64,000 nt of DNA, taken from contig NW_006768787.1 in the NCBI RefSeq assembly GCF_000204055.1, forward strand, positions 426,309-490,308, in the 5' to 3' direction. Below the pieces are notes generated by a model. That model was not told the DNA's origin, made no database searches, and saw only the letters and a program-made list of their open reading frames with translations. The DNA is from Melampsora larici-populina 98AG31. Lineage: Eukaryota > Basidiomycota > Pucciniomycetes > Pucciniales > Melampsoraceae. The position numbers and the translations under genes were made by a program. Shown in pieces: positions 57,001 to 64,000 of the stretch; position 1 is the first letter of the stretch; every line of letters begins with the position of its first letter.

Positions 57001-60000
57001 CAACTTGTTTATGACTCCGGAGCTACCAAATCCACCATCAACAACCTTGATCTATTAATTGATCCCAAACCAATCTCGAAATCCATGAATACTTATGGAG
57101 GATCAGTCGCCATTTCTCATGTCGGCAAACTCAATTTTGGAGGCACCATCATTTATCCGGTGTACTACTCTGAAAACGGTCCAAGAAATCTGATCTCAAC
57201 TACTCAACTTGAGGACCATGGAATGAATATAATTCATTCTCATCGAAAAGTACAAGTAAGATTAGGTGACAAAACCATATTTCGTTTCTTTCGTGATGGT
57301 GATTTGTAGGAGTCCAAGAACACTTCTTCAGTCAATTCAATTCAAGAAATTAATCTCTCAGAGCCAAAAGACTGGCATATCATTCTCGGACATCCCTCAG
57401 ACGTCTATCTCAAGAAATTCCTGGAGATTAATGAAATCAAATCATCAGCCGTCGAAAATAGTTCAGGATGTCTCATCTGCTTGCGATGTAAATTGAAGAA
57501 TTCACCTCACTCAAATCCTATCCTTAGTGCATCTAAGCCTTTCGAAAAAATTCACTCCGACTTACTACAGATCACTCCAGTAACCGGACAAGGTATAAAG
57601 TACGTTCTGGTACTTATCGACGATTTCTCAAGATTCAATAGAATCTATCTGCTAAAGAAAAAATCGGAGGCTCCAAACCGAATTCTCCAATACATCGCTG
57701 AAATCAAATCGAAGACTGGATCGAATCCCTCTTATTTTCACTCAGATAGAGGCGGTGAATTCACTTCCACCTATTTAGTAAACGAATTTGCTAAACTCGG
57801 AATCTCCATTGAACAAGGCCCAGCAAATTCTCCTGAAACGAATGGTCTGTCCGAAAGATTCAATCAAACTTTACTTGTCAAGATGCGGTGCATTCTAGCG
57901 CAATGTTCAGTCCCGATGAACTTTTGGGATGAAGCCGCTAGATATGCCTCTCAACTTATCAACATACTGCCTTCTAAACCACTTAATTGGATTTCACCGG
58001 TCAGTGTACTGAATGACTTAAACCTAAGCATTGAACCACTTCGAAAGCTTACAAAACTCATCCCTTTCGGACTGAAGGTGTTTGTTCGTCAACAGCAAGA
58101 ATCCAAAATTCTCCCACCATCCAACCCTATGTTGTTTCTCGGTTACGAACCCTTCTCCGATGCCGGAAGATTTCTCAATCTAAGAAATCGACATATCATC
58201 ATAAGTAGAGACTATTCATCATCTCCATTGAATTTCCCCTACAAGTCAGAATCAATCTTGAAGAAACCCATCGAGACTCTTCCTCTTCGAAAAACGACTT
58301 ACAAGTCAGAAAACACAGTTATTCACTTGAAAACTCCGAAGAAAATCACCGCTACCTCGACCACTCAAGGTACCCCGGCAATACCTTCGGATCTTCCTCT
58401 TCTTCCACAAACGCCTCCTCTTCCGCAAACGCCTCCTCTTCCACAAACGCCTCCTCCGGCTCCTAGACCCGCACCGCCTGCTCCTAAGAAGTCTCACTAC
58501 ACGACTATTCCCTATTCCGACAAAGCTCCTAAAGACATTTCATCTAAAGTTGATCCATCCAACATTCTCAAATCAACTCGTCGGAAGAAGACTAGTGCCG
58601 TCAGTGAAGCCGAAGAAGAACTTGAACTGAATCTTGCGATTGATGTAAGTCTAAGGGAAGCACTCACCAATCCTGATGAAGCGCCTAAGTGGAAAGAAGC
58701 TATGCAGAGCGAATTCAACTCCTTGATTTCAAAGGAAACTGGAACCCTGGTACCACGCCCTCTTCACGATAAAGTAATAGGAGGTATGTGGAGGTTAAAA
58801 AAGAAATTAAATGAATTTGGTGAAACTTCTCGGTTCAAAGCTCGCTGGGTATGTCTGGGAAACGATCAAGAAGAAGGCATACATTACTTCAGGACTTATG
58901 CTTCCGTTGCTCGAAATGAGTCTTTCAAACTTCTCCTTGTGCTCGTTGTCCAAAACAAACTCTACGCTTATCAATTCGACATTGAGACCGCCTTTCTTGA
59001 AGGCCTCATTGACGCTCCGATTTATGTTTCGCAAGTCAGTGGATTTGAAGAAATCGGGATGGAAGACTTTGTCTGGCTGTTGTATAAATCGCTATACGGC
59101 ACAAAACAAGCTCCCCGTCGATGGAAAGCAAAATTGGTCGAGGTACTGCTGACCGCAGGTATGTACTCCTCTCAAGGCGACGAATCTCTGTTTGTCAACG
59201 AAGACAAATCAATCTTTCTTCACATCCATGTTGATGACGGATTCGTTGTAAGCAAGAACAAAGACTCGATTATGAATCTCTTTAAAGACTTAAAGAAAGC
59301 CTTCACCATGAAAATCAAAGAACGTCCAACTCAGCATCTAGGTTACAGCCTCGACTGGAAAACTGATGGATCCATTCTACTTCACCAAACTGATTTCGCA
59401 AAGAAGACACTTGAGCGCTTCGATATGTCTGAATGCAACCCCATCAAAACTCCCGCTCCGATGAATCTACACGCTCTAGTCGCCAGTCAAGGCGATCCCG
59501 TGAAAGTCTTACTTTGTCAACAAGCTCTAGGAATGTTTAATCACTTGGCTCTTCACACCCGGCCTGATCTCACATTCACTGTCAACCTCCTCACTCAATT
59601 CGCGACTAACCCGAATACCTTTCATTGGTCGGCTATCTGTCATTTGTTCAGATATTTGAAAGGCACCGTCTCTTTAGGGTTATTGTACACTCAATCCACC
59701 AGTCTCGAACCAGAACTATGCGGATGGGCCGATGCCGATTACGCCACGTCTTTTGTCACCAAAAAGTCAACTTCCGGATTCACTTTGACCTTATACAACA
59801 ATCCGATCTGCTGGACGACAAAGAAACAATCTGTAGTTGCTCAATCTACTACTGAAGCTGAGTACATATCGTCTAATAAATGTGCCAAGCAATTGCGCTG
59901 GATGTCGATCTTAATGACAAGTTTAAATTTAAAAATCTCCAAACCTCCATTACTGATCAACGACAACACCGGTGCAGTGACTATTAGCCAAGAAGCTCAA

Positions 60001-60959
60001 TTAAATCCCAACTCTAAACATATTGAAGTTCGGTATCAATATCTCAGAGACCTAATAATGAAGAACTTAATGTCGATACGTCAAGTGGCCTCAGAAGATA
60101 TGATAGCTGATGTTTTGACTAAACCGTTAGGAAGCGTGAAACATCAATCAGCTATGAAACAGCTCAAGATGGCGCGTTGTGATTTAGGGGGAGTGTTATG
60201 ATCGGTAATAAATCACTGACCTGTTTTGCTGCTGTGTTGCCCTGATTCCGTTTGCTCTGCTGTTATGCTGTGTTGCCCTGATTCCGTTGTTCCGTTGTGT
60301 GTGCTGATCTGTGTTGTACGCTTTGCTGACAAACATGTATGACGTCACTGGATATGTTTCGCTCACAAAAACCCTCGAGTCCTTGCCCAAAAGAACTTCG
60401 ATAAAAAACTATTCAAAATCTTCTCATCGTTTTCTCTTTTTATCGTTTTCCTTTGATCGTCAAGAAAATTGTCACTTCCTCGTTTCGTTCTAAAACACTC
60501 AATACTACACGACAAATCTATTCAACTATAAAGCTGAATCTAAATCGAACTCAAGCTTTTATCGAAAGGAAAGGAGGTATAGCTTGGTTCTATTTATGAT
60601 GTCTGATTTCTTCTTTATCTAATTTTAAATTGATTCCTCAAAATGTAGACTTTCGCTTTTTTGATTACATTGTTCGATTTAAAATTCGTGTTACAAAGTT
60701 GAATCTCATAAGTGTAGTTATTGTTAAAGGTACTACAATTTCTCTCTTATCTTTTTTATCAAAGTTGTTTGTTACGTTTTTACTTACATAAAATATTATT
60801 GTTAAAGAAATTAAAATATAAGTTTTATCCTAAAGAAAGAGAGATCCTACCTGTTCATTACACTTCTTACTACTTGAGACATGAGTATAAAACAAAGCTA
60901 ACCAAACGTGAGTTGCACCTGCTTTGTTTGAACAGTTACTCAATGCCGAGAATTTGTAA
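54012..60959 (+). CDS. F-box/LRR-like family gene split by a copia element in its last intron
   Basis: The main exon 54012-55232 gives 407 codons. Its parts match the gene at 51534: LPIEIVDKIIKYF, LLRLRLVGHSWSNSVSRTV, DAADIIRLCGRKLIELSITF, SLANVLNGTYELESLLLKF, PKLKILRTTCINS. After the shared Glu-Val-Leu end comes a GTGGGT donor at 55233. The copia element begins 11 bases later, at 55244. Past the element, 60868-60935 provides intron-like sequence ending TTGAACAG, then a last exon 60936-60959 (LLNAENL, stop), comparable to the NLMKN exon of its neighbour. Thus the insertion lengthened the predicted last intron from about 80 bases to 5.7 kb. Expression may be lost or truncated. If the intron is not used, translation would read on a few codons and then into the LTR. 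Confidence 0.65.
55239..55243 (+). repeat. Target duplication CTTCT, left copy
   Basis: CTTCT here equals 60863-60867 on the other side of the copia element; a 5-bp copy is standard for LTR retrotransposons. Confidence 0.95.
55244..55912 (+). repeat. Left LTR, 669 bp
   Basis: It starts TGTTATGATCGGTAATAAAT and ends TGTTCATTACA. A direct repeat of GTTGCCCTGATTCCGTT occurs twice near its start. Small reading frames inside are copied in the right LTR and are not genes. Confidence 0.97.
55913..55924 (+). promoter_or_regulatory. Primer binding site of the copia element
   Basis: TGGTAGCGAGAG follows the left LTR directly. Its first 8 bases complement the 3' end CGCTACCA of fungal initiator methionine tRNA, the common primer for this group. 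Confidence 0.7.
55990..57309 (+). CDS. Copia Gag and protease part
   Basis: This is an open frame of 439 codons. The amino 60% is the capsid-like UBN2/DUF4219-type text (KIIKLTRKNWHEWQIRFDNI, WAINKLFETVSSEL, LRYIPGSSIQEHCDQISGTY). A Ser/Asn/Pro linker follows. No CCHC zinc knuckle is present, unlike many copia Gag proteins. The aspartic protease follows, with DSGATKSTINN at about residues 342-352 and a later NLISTTQLEDHGM. The frame stops at TAG (57307-57309). Translation continues in the same frame right after it, so the break is a single codon. Confidence 0.9.
   Translation: MSQPTFSTKATGKDENENDSSSDSDNHSSTKVKIIKLTRKNWHEWQIRFDNILVSKGYDDLLDEKWVAANINKPAFKRKNAWAINKLFETVSSELRAILLKNSKSFHDAYTALAKSCGVSSILMIGMKVQHWMSLRYIPGSSIQEHCDQISGTYTSLSASLAATKPTVLTISTELAAIFFLLSFNDDEGLTPLIQNCWDLSPFSFESCYDKLIMEHNRRESQETEVVNFSKVKGKRNEKPNSSSFQPNPSSSSFNPKSIITTKKPWVKNFESIDEKVARLVAQHLSQHKSSEAHHIQQSSESEDERVDHIQHRQENNIDDSGFMITDSVNYLGAEKFQLVYDSGATKSTINNLDLLIDPKPISKSMNTYGGSVAISHVGKLNFGGTIIYPVYYSENGPRNLISTTQLEDHGMNIIHSHRKVQVRLGDKTIFRFFRDGDL
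57310..60201 (+). CDS. Copia integrase, reverse transcriptase and RNase H
   Basis: After the TAG the same frame runs on for 963 codons. Parts in order: the GAG-pre-integrase zinc region (WHIILGHPSDVYLKKF … CLICLRCKLK); integrase core with IHSDLLQITPV, HSDRGGEFTS and the Glu in SPETNGLSERFNQTLL; a proline-rich hinge (PQTPPLPQTPPLPQTPPPAP, at about 58400-58470); reverse transcriptase from ARWVCLGNDQEEGIHYFRTY through the catalytic HIHVDDGFVVSK; and RNase H with CGWADADYATSFVTKKSTSG, STTEAEYISS and NDNTGAV, ending in KHIEVRYQYLRD. An ATG at 57481 could restart translation, but it lies after the pre-integrase zinc residues. The last codons overlap the right LTR by 8 bases. Confidence 0.93.
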   Translation, partial: ESKNTSSVNSIQEINLSEPKDWHIILGHPSDVYLKKFLEINEIKSSAVENSSGCLICLRCKLKNSPHSNPILSASKPFEKIHSDLLQITPVTGQGIKYVLVLIDDFSRFNRIYLLKKKSEAPNRILQYIAEIKSKTGSNPSYFHSDRGGEFTSTYLVNEFAKLGISIEQGPANSPETNGLSERFNQTLLVKMRCILAQCSVPMNFWDEAARYASQLINILPSKPLNWISPVSVLNDLNLSIEPLRKLTKLIPFGLKVFVRQQQESKILPPSNPMLFLGYEPFSDAGRFLNLRNRHIIISRDYSSSPLNFPYKSESILKKPIETLPLRKTTYKSENTVIHLKTPKKITATSTTQGTPAIPSDLPLLPQTPPLPQTPPLPQTPPPAPRPAPPAPKKSHYTTIPYSDKAPKDISSKVDPSNILKSTRRKKTSAVSEAEEELELNLAIDVSLREALTNPDEAPKWKEAMQSEFNSLISKETGTLVPRPLHDKVIGGMWRLKKKLNEFGETSRFKARWVCLGNDQEEGIHYFRTYASVARNESFKLLLVLVVQNKLYAYQFDIETAFLEGLIDAPIYVSQVSGFEEIGMEDFVWLLYKSLYGTKQAPRRWKAKLVEVLLTAGMYSSQGDESLFVNEDKSIFLHIHVDDGFVVSKNKDSIMNLFKDLKKAFTMKIKERPTQHLGYSLDWKTDGSILLHQTDFAKKTLERFDMSECNPIKTPAPMNLHALVASQGDPVKVLLCQQALGMFNHLALHTRPDLTFTVNLLTQFATNPNTFHWSAICHLFRYLKGTVSLGLLYTQSTSLEPELCGWADADYATSFVTKKSTSGFTLTLYNNPICWTTKKQSVVAQSTTEAEYISSNKCAKQLRWMSILMTSLNLKISKPPLLINDNTGAVTISQEAQLNPNSKHIEVRYQYLRDLIMKNLMSIRQVASEDMIADVLTKPLGSVKHQSAMKQLKMARCDLGGVL
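60194..60862 (+). repeat. Right LTR, 669 bp
   Basis: It is the same as the left LTR except for T at 60721 and T at 60799 where the left copy has C. Confidence 0.97.
60863..60867 (+). repeat. Target duplication CTTCT, right copy
   Basis: It matches 55239-55243. Confidence 0.95.
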
Positions 60960-62394
60960 ATTTAGCTGAGATAAAAGAAAGCCTACATTTGAGATGATTT
61001 TGTCGCGCGGGAAACTATGTTTACAAAAGTGATGCGAGGAAGCTTTACCTTGGCAAGCGTCATTTTTAATTGGGTGCCTTTGATTGTTGTTAATGCAAAA
61101 GCTTGAGTAACATAAAGTTAAATTGTAATAAATGAGTTATTAGCCCATAAAAATGATATTTGCCCATGCTGAGGTTTTTCAGAAGTGTAATTAGAGTATG
61201 ATGCGCGTGTCATAAGCTGTGTCGTGTTGCAATTACTCTGTTGTCAATAAGAATTGAAAGGGAGGGCTGAGATGACAGTCAGAAGTGAGAGCACCAATGG
61301 GCAAAAGGGAGTGCGGCGCCCGCCGCCCAACTTGGCTAGTCTGTTGTAATGAGTAACAACGGGGCAAAGATTCTGTTACATTTCAATATATGAGACATCA
61401 GGGATCTGAGTCACAATAGCACATAACTTGAATGAATGAAGATTCAACTACACACATAGCCCCACTGTGTTTCAATCAAAGATTTATATTTCTATCGTAC
61501 ATATCATATATCTTCTGATTGGCTCTAATACCCGCACTGTGAAGCTGTGTCTCAGATTTTTTGGCAGGAACAAGATTTGTCAATCTTGTCTGAATATTGT
61601 TACTTTGTATATGGCAGCTGCATGTCACCATCTCTGTAAAATCCTTCCAATTGCATCAAACACAGATTCAGCTGAAGCAGCCTCAAACCAAGGATACACC
61701 AGTCATCCACCCCACTTTTTTAGTCACACCCAGCTGGTATTGTCTATCTTTTCAGCTAAATGAGTCTCAGCAAAAAAATCTAGTCTTTGAGATACACCCT
61801 GAGTGGCAACCCTTGTCAAAATGTCTTTGCAGGAAATCAAGATGACAACTCCTAACCCCCAATGTTCCCTAACAATTGATAATTCAAAAACTTTGTTTGA
61901 CTTCAAACTTGATGAGTTCAGCCCCAGGCACACATTCCCTGCAGAGGGTCCCCACACAGGTTCCCCTCATAAGCTTCAAAATGCTACACAGTGGGGCTTG
62001 TCTGTAAAGAATCTTATCTGTGACGTTTCCAATACATATGTCAAGGCGGAGAAATTTATCAGATGGGTCTGATGGATATAAAAGAATAATGATTAACTTG
62101 TCATTTACTTCTCATCCAAAAATTCTTTGACTGCTTCCTGCACCTCGGAAACTAGTGGTTTGCTCATCTTCTTATCACCGCAGTATCTCACTTGATTTCA
62201 ATGACTGATTGGAATATACATTTTGATCTTACTCTGCTGTTAGATTCATTTGGATAAACTTGCTCTTTTTTCAAATACCACCCAAATACCTAAGACACAC
62301 CCGGCTTACTCATTGTACGTTACTTGTCCTTGGAACACTTTTATAGCTCCTTGAAATTCCTCCTTCAAATACCTATATCTTGACTAACTTGAAT
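60960..62394. other. Intergenic, no supported gene
   Basis: No coding frame is convincing. Plus-strand frames at 61467-61845 and 61803-62072 are short and have no motif. The last 100 bases before 62395 are the presumed promoter of the secreted-protein candidate. Confidence 0.4.
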
Positions 62395-62660
62395 ATGAAT
62401 TCCAGGCCAAACACCATGAATGCTCTCAGCCTCATTGGAACAATTTTGTTTATCTGCACCTCCTCAGCAATTGTTCAAGCCATGCCTACTGGGAGTATGG
62501 GTGAAGTTTTGTCTTTCAAACCATCAATCAAAGAGGAACATCAAGACCCAGCAACCTCTTTCAGAAAAATTCATCACCACAAAGGCTGTGCAGGCCATAG
62601 TGGTGAGGATGCTTGTGGTGATGTTTTGCGCGCTTTTTGTTCCTGTGTACTGCTGTTGAT
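62395..62660 (+). CDS. Secreted protein candidate, cut by the assembly gap
   Basis: A frame from ATG 62395 (or, better for a signal peptide, ATG 62416) reads MNALSLIGTILFICTSSAIV and then QAMPTGS. That is a hydrophobic core followed by small residues, a likely cleavage after Ala. The mature part has KGCAGHSGEDACGDV and FCSCVLLL, with several cysteines before the run of N. No family is recognised and the 3' part is missing. A small secreted Cys-containing protein would fit a rust secretome, but the whole gene is needed. Confidence 0.45.
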
Positions 62661-62760
62661 NNNNNNNNNNNNNNNNNNNNNNNNNNNNNNNNNNNNNNNN
62701 NNNNNNNNNNNNNNNNNNNNNNNNNNNNNNNNNNNNNNNNNNNNNNNNNNNNNNNNNNNN
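62661..62760. other. Assembly gap (100 N)
   Basis: It is a run of exactly 100 N, a conventional placeholder of unknown true length. Sequence on the two sides may not be adjacent. Confidence 1.
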
Positions 62761-63362
62761 CCCATACTTTTCTTGATCGATTTTGATGGTTTCCTATTCA
62801 ACTGTTTGAGATAGGTCCATTGAGGAGGATAATAGGATGACAAAATTAAAATATGACTATTTGATGGATTTCCAGTGGGTTGATATCTGCTTTGAGGTGT
62901 TTGACTATTTCTTGGCATCTGTGGTTGAAATTGAGATGCTGGTCTCCCATGCCCTCCAAAAGGTTGTGATGGTATATGGGGGCTTGTAAATGGGGTGGTG
63001 GCTGGTTTTGTGTCCAGATAGACTGGATGGTCCAGTTGAGATGAGAGCTGTTTATAAGGGTGACAATTCTGATTAGACTTCAGCTGCAGTTTCTCTTGAG
63101 CTTGTACCCAGGATCTGGTATCCAGTTCAGGAAGCTTCACAGGCTTACTCTTCTGCCTTTCATCTTCATCATTTGAAAGATTTTTCATGTTTTGTTGATT
63201 CATAGGAGAAGTTTGCAGACAACATGGATTTCCCTCCGGGTTGTAGGCTATTGGTTTGAAATGATATAATGTAGAAGCTTTAGGTTGATGGTGGTCATGA
63301 ATTGGTTGGTAGTGATGATCTGGGTACCAATCTGGTTCAATTGAGTTCAGACTAACAGTCAA
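62761..63362 (-). CDS. Pro/Gln/His-rich open frame, unknown
   Basis: A minus-strand frame of about 200 codons runs from ATG 63362 to the gap without a stop. It is rich in Pro, Gln, His, Ser and Lys (PIHDHHQPKASTLYHF; PSQPFGGHGRPASQFQPQM), with no domain or signal peptide. The length and lack of stops in AT-rich DNA make it possibly coding. It may be an exon of a disordered protein or part of a transposon. The other end is lost in the gap. Confidence 0.35.
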
Positions 63363-63421
63363 TTATTTGGCTGATCCTAATTTGGCTGTCTTTGATGAGA
63401 CATGATGAGTGGATCAATATA

Positions 63422-63625
63422 GGCAACGTTGGTCCGGTGTGTTGCTTTGAGTGAGCAACGTCAAGCAACGCACGGCAACAGGTGCACACAAGCAACAGCA
63501 GGCAACGCAACGGTTCAGGTGTTGCTTGATGCGTTGCCCCTCAGGGACAGGTATTTTTACCGTTGCGTTGCGGTGCGCTGCCGTTGCTGGCAACGCAACA
63601 GGGCAACGGGGAAGCTCTGGTGTTG
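63422..63625. repeat. GCAAC/GTTGC-dense segment
   Basis: About ten GCAAC and six GTTGC words lie within about 200 bases, often as GCAACGCAAC or CGTTGCGTTGC. Complementary words on both halves allow many alternative hairpins. The segment is GC-richer than its flanks. Confidence 0.7.
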
Positions 63626-63736
63626 TGGATAGGTTGAATGTTCTGTTGGAGTTGTTGAGAAGAGTTTGAAAGTGTTGATTTGATGAAATGAAGATTGGGG
63701 AGAATGCATCAGAGACTCTTCAACTTCCCTCACTCA

Positions 63737-64000
63737 ATGGTTTCATTAGCCCTCAAGTCTTGTTCAAAGGGTTTTAACTCATTTGAAGTCACATTGAATG
63801 AACATCAATCTCTTGATTCATTTACTGTTCGAGACCTCAAATCTATCATCAAGAAAAATATAAAGGTTAGAGTTCTTTCATCGATATGTTCTTTGGTATT
63901 GCTTTGAATTGATGAAACTGATATTGGTTTGACCAAATCATCTATTAAGCTTGATCCAACTGGTCAACGACTAACTACGGTCGATAAAAAAGTTCTTGAT
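63737..64000 (+). CDS. TSC13: Very-long-chain enoyl-CoA reductase, 5' part (TSC13/TECR-like)
   Basis: The first exon 63737-63865 reads MVSLALKSCSKGFNSFEVTL and then DSFTVRDLKSIIKKNIK, followed by a GTTAGA donor. Downstream near 63935-64000, in the same frame, comes SSIKLDPTGQRLTTVDKKVL. Together they match the ubiquitin-like amino domain of Tsc13/TECR, where a beta strand, a helix and an (R/K)LxxxGxxLxxxD segment occur in this order. The enzyme does the last reduction step of very-long-chain fatty acid elongation in the endoplasmic reticulum. The catalytic steroid-reductase domain is beyond the window. The exact acceptor is unclear: the only AG in range is at 63948-63949, which would drop the SSIK residues. 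The call rests on about 80 residues. Confidence 0.6.

Larger units (their letters stand above)
55244..60862 (+). mobile_element. Full-length Ty1/copia LTR retrotransposon
   Basis: The 5619-bp element has two 669-bp LTRs with TG…CA ends, a primer site just after the left LTR, a purine tract GGGGGAG just before the right LTR, and a 5-bp target duplication CTTCT. The coding order is Gag, protease, integrase, reverse transcriptase, RNase H, which is the copia order. By eye the LTRs differ only at 55771/60721 and 55849/60799, both C in the left LTR and T in the right, so insertion was recent. Coding is interrupted by a single TAG at 57307-57309. Confidence 0.97.

Noticed and set aside
57481..57495. 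ATG at 57481 as the real start of a separate copia pol gene
   Set aside because: The same frame is already coding from 57310 with the pre-integrase zinc region, so starting at 57481 would remove part of it.

Overview
The window looks like a draft assembly from a basidiomycete, most likely a rust fungus (Pucciniomycetes, possibly Melampsora-like). Genes are split by many short GT-AG introns (about 50-120 bases). The recognisable host genes (cytochrome bc1 subunit QCR10, an APC/C-type ubiquitin-conjugating enzyme, a DAL5-type transporter, an enoyl-CoA reductase) are fungal in type. Small secreted proteins and an F-box/leucine-rich family are present, and most of the rest is transposable elements. 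One 100-base run of N (62661-62760) is an assembly gap. The organism call is an inference, not a measurement.

Layout. 1-18.5 kb is the gene-bearing part: fragments of a membrane protein (minus), a low-complexity four-exon gene (3.6-5.3 kb), a small secreted cysteine-containing protein (6.7-7.2 kb), a head-to-head pair QCR10 / UBE2C-like E2 (8.8-10.6 kb), a degraded-looking MFS transporter (12.1-14.8 kb), a foldback element with a 10-bp target duplication (15.2-15.9 kb) and a frameshifted F-box-like gene (17.1-18.5 kb).

18.9-32.6 kb is bounded by two 109-bp inverted repeats (107 of 109 bases match), each flanked outside by TA. The 13.65-kb unit holds an unrecognised six-exon gene, a run of perfect hairpins, a DD34E IS630/Tc1-type transposase with one nonsense codon, and a DIRS-type tyrosine-recombinase retrotransposon. 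A 2.3-kb CACTA-like element is inserted in the DIRS reverse transcriptase. I read this as one large Tc1/mariner-type transposon with cargo and nested elements. This is the most unusual part of the window.

33-51 kb: an unrecognised gene with a triplicated exon-intron unit and a decayed Helitron Rep fragment, a full Mutator-like element with a 9-bp target duplication (38.3-41.3 kb), then an apparently intact Helitron. The Helitron has a five-exon companion gene (42.9-44.2 kb) and a 1429-residue Rep/helicase gene (45.5-50.0 kb) whose four exons join in frame without any stop.

51.5-61 kb: two F-box-like genes. The second is split by a full-length, young Ty1/copia element (55244-60862; two 669-bp LTRs with two differences; 5-bp duplication CTTCT) just inside its predicted last intron. 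61-64 kb: intergenic sequence, a gap-truncated secreted protein candidate, a GCAAC/GTTGC-dense stretch, and the 5' end of a TSC13/TECR-like gene.
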